Shown here: positions 15,070 through 24,642 of the stretch, piece by piece
Numbering within the stretch: position 1 is the first letter of the stretch
Layout: each line of letters starts with the position of its first letter
NCBI GenBank assembly: GCA_934457115.1
Contig: CAKSHI010000009.1
Coordinates: 1 to 60,080, forward strand
DNA length: 60,080 nt
Reading direction: 5' to 3'
DNA from: an uncultured Eubacteriales bacterium
GTDB lineage: Bacteria > Bacillota > Clostridia > Oscillospirales > Acutalibacteraceae
The notes under the pieces: generated by a model
The model's input: only the letters and a program-made list of their open reading frames with translations
The model's database searches: none
What the model was told of the DNA's origin: nothing
Translations under genes and position numbers: made by a program

Positions 15070-17709
15070 ATGAAATGGACAGGACTTAATGAATTAAGAG
15101 AAAAATATCTTTCGTTTTTTGAATCGAAGGGTCATCTAAGGCTTGAAAGTTTCTCTCTTATTCCAAAGGATGATAAAAGCTTATTGCTTATTAATTCCGG
15201 TATGGCACCTATGAAAAAATATTTTACCGGTGAGGTCACACCGCCTAGGAAGAGAGTTACAACTTGCCAAAAATGTATAAGGACTCCCGATATCGAGAGG
15301 GTTGGTATTACAGCAAGGCATGGTACATATTTTGAAATGCTTGGAAATTTCTCGTTTGGTGACTATTTTAAACATGAGGCGACAGCTTGGGCGTGGGAAT
15401 TTTGTACTAAAGTTTTGGAATTGCCTATAGATAAACTTTGGGTGTCTATATATGAAAATGACGATGATGCATTTAAAATATGGACTGAGGAAATAGGAGT
15501 TTCGCCGGATAGGATAGTAAGGCTTGGAAAAGCCGATAACTTTTGGGAGCATGGAGCGGGACCTTGCGGACCTTGTTCGGAAATATATTTCGATAGAGGA
15601 GAAAAGTACGGTTGCGGCAGTGAAAACTGCGGGGTTGGCTGCGATTGCGATAGATACGTAGAATTTTGGAATTTGGTATTTACCCAGTTTAACAACGATG
15701 GAAACGATAATTATACTCCACTTGATCATCCAAATATAGATACCGGAATGGGCCTTGAACGTTTAGCTTGTATTATGCAAGGTGTTGATAATCTATTTTT
15801 AGTTGACACCGTACAAAATATAATGAAAAAAGTGTGTGAAATTTCAGGCACTGAATACGGCAAGGATGAAAAGGCTGATATTTCGCTTAGAGTTATTACT
15901 GACCATATAAGAAGTACTACTTTCATGATAGCCGATGGTGTTATGCCTTCTAATGAGGGTAGGGGTTATGTATTAAGACGTCTTTTAAGAAGAGCTGCAA
16001 GGCATGGAAGACTTTTGGGCATAAAGAAGCCATTCTTAGTTGAAGTTTGCAAAGAAGTAATTAAGGAAAATAAAGATGCTTATCCTCAGCTTTTGGAGAA
16101 AAAAGAGTTTATTGAAAAACTTATAAGCGTAGAAGAGGAAAGCTTCGCTAAAACAATAGACCAAGGTCTACAAATATTAAATGATATTGTAAACAGCATG
16201 GATTCCAAGGTGTTTTCCGGGGAAGATGCGTTTAAGCTTAATGACACATTTGGCTTTCCGTTGGATTTAACTAAAGAAATAATCGCAGACTTTGGCATGG
16301 TAGTCGATGAAGAAAAATTCAAGAGTCTTCTTAAAGAACAAAAGGAACGTGCAAGAAATGCTCGTAAAAATGCCGGAGCCGAGGCCTGGATTAGCGACAG
16401 TGCAGACCTTAAGGATATAGCAAAGACTGAATTTGTAGGCTACGATAACGCAAAATGCGATGCAAAGATTATTGCGATATTAAAAGACGGAAAAATGACT
16501 GATATTGCTGCTTCGGGTGAAGATGCTGTTGTGGTTTTAGACAAAACTCCGTTTTATGCTGAAAGCGGTGGACAAGTAGGCGATAGCGGAAAATTAAGTT
16601 CTGATAATTGCAGTGTTTCTGTTTTAAATACAATTAAAAGTCCTGCAGGGGTTTATCTTCACTTAGCAAAAGTTGAAGATGGATTTATAAGTGTTGGAGA
16701 TATAGTTTCTGCTAATATAGATGTTCAAAGAAGAAATCAAATTAGAAGAAATCATACGGCTGCACATTTGCTCCAAGCTGCATTAAGAAAGGTATTGGGT
16801 AATCATACGCAGCAGGCGGGTCAAATGGTTAATGAGCATGAAGTAAGGTTTGATTTTACTCATTTTTCAGCGCTTACAGATTTACAACTTAAAGAAGTAG
16901 AGGATATCGTAAATGATAAAATTCTTTCATCAATTCCTGTAGAAACCAAGGAAATGCCTATCGATGAGGCAAGAAAATTAGGAGCTATGGCATTATTTGG
17001 TGAAAAATACGGGTCAATTGTAAGGGTTGTTAAGGTTGACGACTTCTCGATCGAATTTTGCGGTGGTACCCATGTGGACAATACTTCAGGTTTAGGGTTA
17101 TTTAAAATAGTTTCTGAAGGCTCTGTAGCTTCCGGGGTAAGAAGAATAGAAGCTGTGACAGGTAAAGGTGTTTTAAATCTTACAAATAAGACAATCAATA
17201 TAATAAACGAGTGCTCAAAGATTTTAAAGGCTAACAATAGAGATAATTTGGTTGAGCGTTGTAATTCAGTTATTGGTGAGATAAAAGAAAAGGATCAAAT
17301 GATTGAAAAACTAAATCAAAAGATTGCTTCATCTCACGCAAAGGCTTTGTTTGATATTTCAAAGGTTGTCAATGGAGTAAGGACAGTAGTTGCAAACTTT
17401 ACCAATGAAGGTGACATGACAGCAGATCAACTTAAAACTATTTGTGATAAAATAAAGGAAAAAGGTCCTAAATGTGCAATTGTTATAGTGGGTAAGTCAA
17501 ATGGTAAAGTAATGATTGCAGCAGCTGCAGGAAAAGAAGCTCAAGATTTAGGTATACACGCCGGAAAACTTGCTAAGGAAGTAGCAAGAATAACAGGCGG
17601 AAACGGCGGCGGAAAGCCTGACATGGCTATGGCCGGTGTTAAAGATTCTTCGAAGATAGATCAAGCGCTATTAGAAGCGCCGAATATTATAAATGATATG
17701 ATAAAATAA
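15070..17709 (+). CDS. alaS: Alanyl-tRNA synthetase
   Basis: AlaRS charges tRNA-Ala. The 879-residue protein has the class II catalytic core at the N terminus, the tRNA-recognition domain, the editing domain with the zinc motif HTAAH (about residues 562-566) and CGGTHV (about 664-669), and a C-terminal DHHA1 domain ending in a glycine-rich GGNGGGKPDMAMAG segment. The cysteine-rich insert near residues 180-196 (YGCGSENCGVGCDCD) is common in Firmicute AlaRS. It has its own consensus promoter and probably leads the following genes. Confidence 0.98.
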   Translation: MKWTGLNELREKYLSFFESKGHLRLESFSLIPKDDKSLLLINSGMAPMKKYFTGEVTPPRKRVTTCQKCIRTPDIERVGITARHGTYFEMLGNFSFGDYFKHEATAWAWEFCTKVLELPIDKLWVSIYENDDDAFKIWTEEIGVSPDRIVRLGKADNFWEHGAGPCGPCSEIYFDRGEKYGCGSENCGVGCDCDRYVEFWNLVFTQFNNDGNDNYTPLDHPNIDTGMGLERLACIMQGVDNLFLVDTVQNIMKKVCEISGTEYGKDEKADISLRVITDHIRSTTFMIADGVMPSNEGRGYVLRRLLRRAARHGRLLGIKKPFLVEVCKEVIKENKDAYPQLLEKKEFIEKLISVEEESFAKTIDQGLQILNDIVNSMDSKVFSGEDAFKLNDTFGFPLDLTKEIIADFGMVVDEEKFKSLLKEQKERARNARKNAGAEAWISDSADLKDIAKTEFVGYDNAKCDAKIIAILKDGKMTDIAASGEDAVVVLDKTPFYAESGGQVGDSGKLSSDNCSVSVLNTIKSPAGVYLHLAKVEDGFISVGDIVSANIDVQRRNQIRRNHTAAHLLQAALRKVLGNHTQQAGQMVNEHEVRFDFTHFSALTDLQLKEVEDIVNDKILSSIPVETKEMPIDEARKLGAMALFGEKYGSIVRVVKVDDFSIEFCGGTHVDNTSGLGLFKIVSEGSVASGVRRIEAVTGKGVLNLTNKTINIINECSKILKANNRDNLVERCNSVIGEIKEKDQMIEKLNQKIASSHAKALFDISKVVNGVRTVVANFTNEGDMTADQLKTICDKIKEKGPKCAIVIVGKSNGKVMIAAAAGKEAQDLGIHAGKLAKEVARITGGNGGGKPDMAMAGVKDSSKIDQALLEAPNIINDMIK

Positions 17710-17733
17710 ATTTATATTAATCGAGGTGGTAAA

Positions 17734-18072
17734 ATGGATTGTGTTTTTTGTAAAATAATTTCAGGAGAAATACCATCGAAAAAGGCTTATGAAGATGATA
17801 AGGTTTTAGCTTTCTTTGACCTTGAACCTCAAGCACCTGTTCATATACTCATTATACCCAAAGAGCATATTGAATCGGTTGACAGGGTTAATTCTCAAAA
17901 TAGTCAAATCATAGGCTATATTTTCGAAATTGCCGCAAAACTTGCAAAAGAATTTGGTTTGAGCAAAGGTTATCGTATTGTTGCTAATTGTGGCGAAGAC
18001 GGAGGTCAAACAGTAGGCCATTTACATTTCCATCTATTGGGTGGCCGATTTATGCAGTGGCCCCCGGGTTAA
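17734..18072 (+). CDS. HIT (histidine triad) family nucleotide-binding protein
   Basis: This 112-residue protein belongs to the HINT group of purine nucleoside phosphoramidases. CVFCKIISGEIPSKK is the N-terminal cysteine motif and GHLHFHLLGG is the histidine triad (histidines at about 96, 98 and 100). The length matches the family. It lies 24 bases after alaS with an AGGTGG ribosome binding site and is probably cotranscribed with it. Its cellular substrate in Firmicutes is not settled. Confidence 0.93.
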   Translation: MDCVFCKIISGEIPSKKAYEDDKVLAFFDLEPQAPVHILIIPKEHIESVDRVNSQNSQIIGYIFEIAAKLAKEFGLSKGYRIVANCGEDGGQTVGHLHFHLLGGRFMQWPPG

Positions 18073-18113
18073 TATTGATTATTTATTATAAATTTGAAAG
18101 GTAGGCAATTAAA

Positions 18114-18653
18114 GTGAGTGAAGTTTATAAAATGAATATTGCAGGATTTGAAAGAGAGCTACCTCTTTGTCCTGTTGATGATACCTTGGATATAGCAGCT
18201 TTTAATATGTTTGGAGATGTAGAACTTACTGAAAAAGTTGCAAAAGATCTTTTGGCAAAATGTCCGGAACATGATGTTTTAATAACAGCAGAAGCAAAAG
18301 GTATTCCACTATGCTATGAAATGGCAAGGCAAGGCGTAAGAAAGTATGTTGTAGCAAGAAAAGGTATAAAGCTATACATGAAAAATCCTATACATGTTGA
18401 ACTTAAATCCATAACAACAGCAAGACTTCAAAATTTATATCTTTCGGAAGAGGATTATAAATTTTTGAACGGCAAGAGGATTTTAATTGTAGATGATGTT
18501 ATCAGCACTGGTGAATCTTTGTCAGCTATTGAGATGCTTGTAAATAAAGCAGGAGGAATAATTGCAGGTAAGGCCTGCGTATTAGCAGAAGGGGACGCTG
18601 CTAAGAGAAATGATATAATCTATCTTGAGCCACTACCATTGTTCCATAAATAA
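18114..18653 (+). CDS. Adenine phosphoribosyltransferase-like protein
   Basis: This is a 179-residue type I phosphoribosyltransferase. The PRPP-binding loop ILIVDDVISTGES is at about residues 122-135, and a KGIPLCYEMARQGVRKYVVARK segment precedes it. The overall form is that of Apt, which makes AMP from adenine and PRPP, but this subgroup is divergent from standard Apt, so the base specificity is uncertain. It starts at GTG with AAAGGTAGG upstream. It lies between the HIT gene and comEC on the same strand. Confidence 0.8.
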   Translation: MSEVYKMNIAGFERELPLCPVDDTLDIAAFNMFGDVELTEKVAKDLLAKCPEHDVLITAEAKGIPLCYEMARQGVRKYVVARKGIKLYMKNPIHVELKSITTARLQNLYLSEEDYKFLNGKRILIVDDVISTGESLSAIEMLVNKAGGIIAGKACVLAEGDAAKRNDIIYLEPLPLFHK

Positions 18654-18672
18654 AGTCTAAGGAGAGATTTTT

Positions 18673-20913
18673 ATGAAGCGGTCATTTGCGTTAATAGGTT
18701 TTACTTATCTAATTGCGCTTATGGCCGCAATTTATTTTGGTGAACAAATATCCTTTTTTGTGTCTATTGGCTTAATTGTTTGCTTTGTAATTTCCTTGTT
18801 TTTTAAGGATATAAGGAAAAAGAAAGCAATACCCGTTGCTCTTTTTGTTGCAGCGGCAGGATTTTTAGTTTATTCTATGGCATATAACAATGAAATATAT
18901 CCTGTGGATAGCTTGAAAGAAAAGGACGTAGAAATTTCAGGCGTCATATGTGAAATGCCATATAAGGAATATAATAGGTATTATTATATACTAGAGACAG
19001 ATTATATTTCTATGGAGAATGCAGAGCAAAAAGTTAAGCTTAAAGTTTCATCTTCCGAGGCCTTAGAGGCTGATGCTTATGATAGAGTTACTGCGAATGT
19101 ACATATTTATGAGCCAAGTTCCGGGAATGGCTATAATTCTAAGATTTATTATCAAGCAAGAGGAATATTTCTTTTTGCGTATCTCGATGAATATAAAAAG
19201 ATAAATGTAGAAAAGACGAATAATAAACCCTTATATTATTATGTTATAAAGGCCAGAGAAAAAATGTTGTCCGCCTTTAGAATTATGCTTCCAACTAACG
19301 AGGCGTCTATGGTGTCTGGGATATTATTGGGTGATAAGAGGAATATTCCGGAGGAAATAAAGTCCGATTTTAGGGATGTCGGTGTTTCTCATATGCTGGC
19401 GGTATCCGGTATGCACTTATCAATTTTGTCTCAATTTTTAATGATGAGTTTAGCGTATCTTAATGTACCAAAACAGTTTAGAAGTACAGTTGTGTCCTTG
19501 TGTATATTTGCATTTATGGCACTTATGGGGTTTTCTTATCCTGTCATGCGAGCCGGCATTATGTCAATGATATACTTTATAGGATTAATCTTTGGAAGAA
19601 AGTCAGATTCATTAAATTCGCTTGGTGCCGCAGTTTTTATAATTTGTTTGATTAATCCTTTCTCGGCCGCTGACATAGGTTTATTACTGTCATTTTCAGC
19701 GGTTTTGGGTATACTGCTTTTACAAAAGCCAATAAACAAATTCATAAAGGATAGAATTACGGATCCTAAAAAGGAAAATCACATACTAAACTGGGCTATA
19801 ACGACATTTTCAATAAGTTTGGCATCAACAGTCTTTACAAGTCCTATAATTATGCTAATTTTTAAAAGAATATCTATAATTGCGCCAATAGCCAATGTTA
19901 TAATAATATTCCCAATGGCATTTATGATGGTTTGTGCGTTTTTATCACTTTTATTATATTTATTGCACATTTCATTTATAGCGATTACCTTTGCAGCCTT
20001 AGCGGGTATAGCGGTAGATTATATGATATACGCTGCCCACCTTTTATCTATGATACCGTGGGCTTCATTGCCGACTAATCAGGGATTCATACTAATATGG
20101 ATTGCTGCGACATTTGTTTTGATAGCAATAGCAATTTTATTAAGAAATGATGCTCGACTTATAAGATTTGCGGCTATTCTTTCATCAATTATATTGTTTG
20201 TAGGAATTTTTTCGTATCAAATTTGCAGAAGAAATGTCGTGAGTATTGCCGTCTTGGATACCGGAAATGGTCTTAGCGTTGTTTTAAATAGAGACAATCA
20301 TACTGCGCTTATTTCATCTGGCGGTGAAAAATATTATCAAGGGATAGTTTCTGATTATTTGGATTCGCTAAATACGAAAAAGTTAGATTATTTTTTAGTT
20401 TCTAATTCTTGTGATGAGGCGTCTTTATACGCAGACTCTATACTAAGTGAATATCCGGCTTATTCGTTAAGCCTTTGTAACAATACGAATGTCCATGAAA
20501 AAGTAGCCGAGAGAAATACTAGACTTTGTGATAATGTAAATTATTTTAATAAGTGCACTACTGTTGATATGTGGGGCAATGTTAAGCTTTATGTTAAAAA
20601 CATTGAAAATGAAAGTTATGTATATTTTGAGGTAAATAAGGTTAGTTTTCTTTTGTCATTTGAGAATTTTAATACTGATAATCTACCGGATAAATGGAGA
20701 AATCCAAACTTTTTAATATCATCATCAAATATAGATTCCTTGGAAAACGTAAACTCAAATTTTATCATTTTATCTAAAGACTCGGATTCCTCTACAAGGG
20801 TAATGAGTACTTTAGCTCCTAAAAATCCAAATATAATTGCGACAGCGTCCGATGGTTCTATTGTTATAGACTGTATAAAGGAAAATTATATTGATATAAG
20901 GAGGGAATACTGA
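18673..20913 (+). CDS. comEC: ComEC/Rec2-family DNA uptake channel protein
   Basis: ComEC forms the inner-membrane channel for single-stranded DNA in natural transformation. The 746-residue protein has an N-terminal OB-like DUF4131 region, the competence domain with the hallmark SHMLAVSGMHLSIL (about residues 238-251) and about ten membrane helices. The C-terminal metallo-beta-lactamase-like domain (about 510-746) lacks the HxHxDH metal motif; SNSCDEASLYADS occupies that place, so its nuclease activity is probably lost. The stop overlaps holA by one base, matching the usual comEC-holA order. Confidence 0.93.
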   Translation: MKRSFALIGFTYLIALMAAIYFGEQISFFVSIGLIVCFVISLFFKDIRKKKAIPVALFVAAAGFLVYSMAYNNEIYPVDSLKEKDVEISGVICEMPYKEYNRYYYILETDYISMENAEQKVKLKVSSSEALEADAYDRVTANVHIYEPSSGNGYNSKIYYQARGIFLFAYLDEYKKINVEKTNNKPLYYYVIKAREKMLSAFRIMLPTNEASMVSGILLGDKRNIPEEIKSDFRDVGVSHMLAVSGMHLSILSQFLMMSLAYLNVPKQFRSTVVSLCIFAFMALMGFSYPVMRAGIMSMIYFIGLIFGRKSDSLNSLGAAVFIICLINPFSAADIGLLLSFSAVLGILLLQKPINKFIKDRITDPKKENHILNWAITTFSISLASTVFTSPIIMLIFKRISIIAPIANVIIIFPMAFMMVCAFLSLLLYLLHISFIAITFAALAGIAVDYMIYAAHLLSMIPWASLPTNQGFILIWIAATFVLIAIAILLRNDARLIRFAAILSSIILFVGIFSYQICRRNVVSIAVLDTGNGLSVVLNRDNHTALISSGGEKYYQGIVSDYLDSLNTKKLDYFLVSNSCDEASLYADSILSEYPAYSLSLCNNTNVHEKVAERNTRLCDNVNYFNKCTTVDMWGNVKLYVKNIENESYVYFEVNKVSFLLSFENFNTDNLPDKWRNPNFLISSSNIDSLENVNSNFIILSKDSDSSTRVMSTLAPKNPNIIATASDGSIVIDCIKENYIDIRREY

Positions 20914-21965
20914 TGCCTAATATAAAAGAGGATGAACTAAAAAAAGTCTTAAAATCAGGCGATATTGCTAATCTATGGTTTTTATATGGCGAGGAAAAAT
21001 ACTTGCTTTATTTTTATAGGGATAAGCTTGTTAATTGTGCCGTTAAGGATATCAATAATTCGTTTAACTTTCAAAAATTTAGTGGGGATGCAATAGACAT
21101 AAATCAAGTATCAGAATCTATAGAGGCGTTTCCTCTTATGGCAGAGAGAAAATGTGTGTTGATAGAGGATTTAAACATTGATTTGTTAAGCGAGAGCCAA
21201 TTAAAAAATATTTTGAGTATTATATCTGATATCCCTGATTATTGCATTTTAATTTTTTCGATGCCTACTATTGATATACCGACTAGAAAATCATCTAAGT
21301 TTAATAAGGTGATTAAAGAGTGTGAAAAGTTTGGAAATGTTGTAAATTTTGAAAAAAGGGGTAGTGCAACTCTTGAAAAACAGCTTATAAGTTGGTCAAA
21401 GAAACAAGGAGTCACTTTGAGTGCCGCTAATGCCGTCAGGATTATAAAGTATTGCGGGGATGATTTACAGACCCTTAGAAATGAGCTTGAAAAACTTTGT
21501 GCTTATGTTTTAGATGGAGAAATCACTGAGGAAATAATAGAAAAGCTTGTAACTAAAAATTTAGAAACTACTGTTTTTGTGCTTTCAAATGCTGTTGCGG
21601 CCGGAGACTATAATAAGGCGTACAAACAATTGGATATTTTACTTTATCAAAAGGAGGAACCTATCGCTATATTGGCAGTTCTTGCAAGCGTTTATATAGA
21701 TATGTATCGAGTAAGGTTGTTTATAGAAAATGGAAGAGAACCAACAGACCTTAAAAATTATTTTGATTATAAGGGTAAGGAATTCAAAATAAGAAATGCC
21801 GTTAAAAACAGTAGAAACTTACCTCTTGAAAGTTTAAGAGAGGCAATAGATCTTCTTTTAAAGGCAGATATAGAACTTAAAAGTTCTAAAATTGATAAGC
21901 GATTGATTATGGAAGAAACCATAACGAAATTATTCTTACTTTATAAAAAGGGGAGAAATTGTTGA
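20913..21965 (+). CDS. holA: DNA polymerase III delta subunit
   Basis: HolA opens the sliding clamp in the clamp-loader complex with the DnaX product. The 350-residue protein has the family start (NLWFLYGEEKYLL, about residues 17-29), a non-ATPase AAA+ domain and a C-terminal helical collar. The ATG overlaps the comEC stop (TGATG) and AGGAGG lies just upstream, so translation is coupled. The end overlaps rnmV. Confidence 0.93.
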   Translation: MPNIKEDELKKVLKSGDIANLWFLYGEEKYLLYFYRDKLVNCAVKDINNSFNFQKFSGDAIDINQVSESIEAFPLMAERKCVLIEDLNIDLLSESQLKNILSIISDIPDYCILIFSMPTIDIPTRKSSKFNKVIKECEKFGNVVNFEKRGSATLEKQLISWSKKQGVTLSAANAVRIIKYCGDDLQTLRNELEKLCAYVLDGEITEEIIEKLVTKNLETTVFVLSNAVAAGDYNKAYKQLDILLYQKEEPIAILAVLASVYIDMYRVRLFIENGREPTDLKNYFDYKGKEFKIRNAVKNSRNLPLESLREAIDLLLKADIELKSSKIDKRLIMEETITKLFLLYKKGRNC

Positions 21966-22573
21966 TAAAAGTTAAGGAAGCTATAATAGTAGAAGGAAAA
22001 TACGATAAAATAAAACTTAAGTCATTTATAGACGCTACGATTATAACAACTAACGGCTTTAGAATATTTAAAAATAAAAAGCAAGTTGAGATGATAAAAA
22101 GATTATCAAGTACTAATGGAATTTTAATTTTAACTGACAGTGATGCTGCAGGATTTATGATAAGAAATCATATAAAAAATATCGCCCCAAACGGTAATGT
22201 TAAACAGGGGTATATACCCGATATTTATGGAAAAGAAAAGAGAAAAGAAAAACCCTCCAAAGAGGGCAAACTTGGTGTCGAAGGAGTAAGTCAAAGTGTA
22301 ATAGTAAATGCTATAATAAAGTCGGGTGCCACCATTGAAAACATGGAAGGTAATATAAAACAGGAGAACCAAGGTGCTAAGGTAATAAGTAAATTGGACT
22401 TTTTTGAGGATGGTTTATCAGGCGGTGAGAAAAGCAAAGAAAAAAGGTTAGAGTTTATAAAATATCTAAATTTACCCGAGCATCTTTCTGCAAATTCACT
22501 TTTAGAAGTGGTGAACAACATAATAACATACGACGAGTACAAAAATATTATAAACATTTTGGCAAATAAATAG
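21959..22573 (+). CDS. rnmV: Ribonuclease M5
   Basis: RNase M5 matures 5S rRNA. The 204-residue protein has an N-terminal TOPRIM domain: AIIVEGKYDKIKL carries the conserved glutamate and LILTDSDAAGFMIRNHI the DxD. The C-terminal RNA-binding half is charged, with a KRKEKPSKEGKLGVEG loop. Two adjacent TTG codons (21959 and 21962) can start it after GGGGAG. It overlaps the holA stop and ends in a terminator. Confidence 0.93.
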   Translation: MLIKVKEAIIVEGKYDKIKLKSFIDATIITTNGFRIFKNKKQVEMIKRLSSTNGILILTDSDAAGFMIRNHIKNIAPNGNVKQGYIPDIYGKEKRKEKPSKEGKLGVEGVSQSVIVNAIIKSGATIENMEGNIKQENQGAKVISKLDFFEDGLSGGEKSKEKRLEFIKYLNLPEHLSANSLLEVVNNIITYDEYKNIINILANK

Positions 22574-22593
22574 TAAATATAGATTTTAATATA

Positions 22594-22634
22594 AAAAGAC
22601 TTAAAGTCATGTTAAGAGGCTTTAAGTCTTTTTA
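22594..22634. terminator. Bidirectional terminator between rnmV and the DUF421 gene
   Basis: AAAAGACTTAAAG (22594-22606) pairs with CTTTAAGTCTTTT (22620-22632), with T runs on both sides for the converging genes. Confidence 0.85.
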
Positions 22635-22646
22635 TTGCATATTGAG

Positions 22647-23354
22647 TTAATCAAAGGGATCAGTACTCTTTTTTTCATTTACTTGTTTGTAAACACTTAA
22701 TTTGTTATTATTATCGCAGGTTGCGAGGAAAATATCTTTTTCATTCCTTATACCAAGTTTATTTAGTTCCTTACGAAGCCATGTTTCGTCTTTTCCTATT
22801 AATTTTAGGTTTGTCCTTAAAATTATTCCGTCCTCTATTACGTTGGATACTATTTTTTCCTGACTAGGCGCTATGTTCAAATCCTTAGGGTTGACAGGCC
22901 TTTGATCGGATACAGGAATGATACTTAGTTTTCCGTTGGGTTCCATTATTATTGTGTCTATGTTTGCAAGATCAAAATACCCTGATGTTCGGCATTGAGT
23001 TAACATTTCACTTATATCTAATCTGGCTTTATTTAAATTTTTCTTGTATATTTTATTATTCTCATATAATACTAAGGGTCGTCCTGTTAAGATTTTTCTT
23101 AGTTTTATCGACTTGCATGTTAAGATAGATATTAAGACCGAGACTAAGGTATATATTATCATTGCTACAAGGGGCTGCCAAAAGTCACCTTCAAGGGAGG
23201 TTGCCATTTCCGCTGCGATTGATCCTATGGTTATACCGTTTACATAATCGAACATACTAAGCTCGGACATTTGGCGATTTCCCATTATTTTGGTTAATAT
23301 AAATAGAGCTACTATAGAGCCTAGAGAAGTCAATATGATGTAGATAACGTCCAT
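22647..23354 (-). CDS. DUF421 membrane protein (YetF/YcaP type)
   Basis: The 235-residue protein has two to three N-terminal membrane helices, then the DUF421 cytoplasmic domain with the family segments GNRQMSELSMFDYVNGITIGSIAAE (residues about 27-51), a GRPLVLYENNKI strand and LRKELNKLGIRNEKDIF. The function is unknown; relatives are linked to envelope or spore membranes. The ribosome binding site AAAGGA lies directly against a 12-bp hairpin. It is probably a single-gene unit. Confidence 0.88.
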   Translation of the reverse strand: MDVIYIILTSLGSIVALFILTKIMGNRQMSELSMFDYVNGITIGSIAAEMATSLEGDFWQPLVAMIIYTLVSVLISILTCKSIKLRKILTGRPLVLYENNKIYKKNLNKARLDISEMLTQCRTSGYFDLANIDTIIMEPNGKLSIIPVSDQRPVNPKDLNIAPSQEKIVSNVIEDGIILRTNLKLIGKDETWLRKELNKLGIRNEKDIFLATCDNNNKLSVYKQVNEKKSTDPFD

Positions 23355-23367
23355 TAAATCATCCTTT

Positions 23368-23404
23368 GCAAAGCATTTTTATTATTATGCCTAAAATGCT
23401 TTGC
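23368..23404. terminator. 12-bp hairpin directly upstream of the DUF421 ribosome binding site
   Basis: GCAAAGCATTTT (23368-23379) pairs with AAAATGCTTTGC (23393-23404). The T run is poor, and the stem abuts the AAAGGA of DUF421. It does not follow the cohesin gene in the direction of transcription, since that gene ends at 23423 on the minus strand just upstream. It may end cohesin-gene transcripts or mask the DUF421 start. Confidence 0.5.
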
Positions 23405-23422
23405 AATAAACATGGTAATTGG

Positions 23423-24580
23423 CTATTTATGTTTTGGTTTTATTTTGTGTATGTAGAATAGATATCCTATGATAGGAATGACGATTGATAAGATTCCTAT
23501 TGAAAATGCAGGTAGGTTATTATTTTTTACAAGTAAGTCGGAGGCTTTATTATTTACATTTTTAACTACTTGAGGACTTGAATCTAAATTTGAATCCGTG
23601 TTTATGCTTTTATTTTGATTTTTATTTGTACCGTAATCGGAAGCTGAGTTTGAGGATTTATTTTTTGTAGATGAATTTGCGGATGAATTTTTAGATGATT
23701 TTGCAGATGAACTCTTAGATGACTTTGATGAATTGTCTTTGGAGGATGTGGAATTGGAGGAATCGGATGATGTTGAAGACGATAATGTATCATCTTTGAC
23801 TTTCTCGTTTCTCTTTACGGATATGGTATATACCAGTTTCGACTTTTTATCTGCAGACGTTACGGTAATATGTATATCAGTAGTGGAACCTATTTTACCT
23901 AAAGTTTTACGATTTACCTTTACTGATGCATTTTCATCTGTAGGACTGGCTAAAACTTCTACTGAATCAACAGAAGATGGTACGTTTGCACTGTATTCGG
24001 TTACATCTTTAGAGAATTCAGGATAGATATCCGCTTCACAAAGTTCCAACGAATTTAAAGTGCAATCATATACCGGGTCGGGTACGATATCTATATTGTC
24101 ACTGCTTATGAAATCTAAATCAATAGGTTCAACATCGTCATTTGCGATACCGTCTATTTGAGCGTCAAATCTACTTTGACCTATTGAGGCATCTTTGAGA
24201 GATTTAAATTTTATCGAGAACATAGCACTGTAATCATCTTGGTCTATGATATAAGGTGAATTGGGTGACAAATAAATTATTGTTATTAGACCTTGTTGTA
24301 TGTTATATTTAAATTGGGATATATCAGTATTATCGCCGGCTTCAATGCCGCTGCATTGAAATTTCTTATTGTCGAATGAAACTTTAAGTCTAAATGTAGC
24401 TATGTTTTGTGTTTCACTGCTTTTGAGATAAACACCATACTCAAAATCTTTATTTCTTGTCACACTGTCTATGCTGGGTGAAAGTGTGACTCCAATAGGT
24501 TTACAGCCCGGTAAAGCATATGTATTCAATGAAAATAATATTAGCAAGATAGTTATTAATGATATTATACGGTACTTCAT
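23423..24580 (-). CDS. Surface protein with cohesin domain and cadherin-like domain, membrane anchored
   Basis: Domains in order: a signal peptide (residues 1-22), a cohesin-type beta sandwich (about 30-165, with AGDNTDISQFKYN and a FSIKFKSLKDA strand), a cadherin-like beta-sandwich repeat (about 170-255: LNSLELCEADIYPEFS, then YTISVKRNE), a serine/lysine-rich linker (about 260-345) and a C-terminal membrane helix with a KPKHK tail. There is no LPXTG motif. Cohesins bind dockerin modules in cellulosomes and other surface complexes, but no dockerin, scaffoldin or glycosidase gene is nearby. It diverges from mscS. Confidence 0.85.
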   Translation of the reverse strand: MKYRIISLITILLILFSLNTYALPGCKPIGVTLSPSIDSVTRNKDFEYGVYLKSSETQNIATFRLKVSFDNKKFQCSGIEAGDNTDISQFKYNIQQGLITIIYLSPNSPYIIDQDDYSAMFSIKFKSLKDASIGQSRFDAQIDGIANDDVEPIDLDFISSDNIDIVPDPVYDCTLNSLELCEADIYPEFSKDVTEYSANVPSSVDSVEVLASPTDENASVKVNRKTLGKIGSTTDIHITVTSADKKSKLVYTISVKRNEKVKDDTLSSSTSSDSSNSTSSKDNSSKSSKSSSAKSSKNSSANSSTKNKSSNSASDYGTNKNQNKSINTDSNLDSSPQVVKNVNNKASDLLVKNNNLPAFSIGILSIVIPIIGYLFYIHKIKPKHK

Positions 24581-24581
24581 A

Positions 24582-24610
24582 TTGATATCTCCTTAATAAA
24601 TTCTTAAAAT
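24582..24610 (+). promoter_or_regulatory. Sigma-A promoter of mscS
   Basis: TTGATA (24582-24587), a 17-base spacer and TAAAAT (24605-24610) lie in the 62-base divergent gap. Confidence 0.6.
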
Positions 24611-24642
24611 AAATATATTATAAATTGAAAGGATAGGATATT

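Noticed and set aside
23602..24026. Low-complexity reading frames inside the cohesin-protein gene on both strands
   Set aside because: They are shadows of the serine/lysine-rich linker coding sequence, without start signals.
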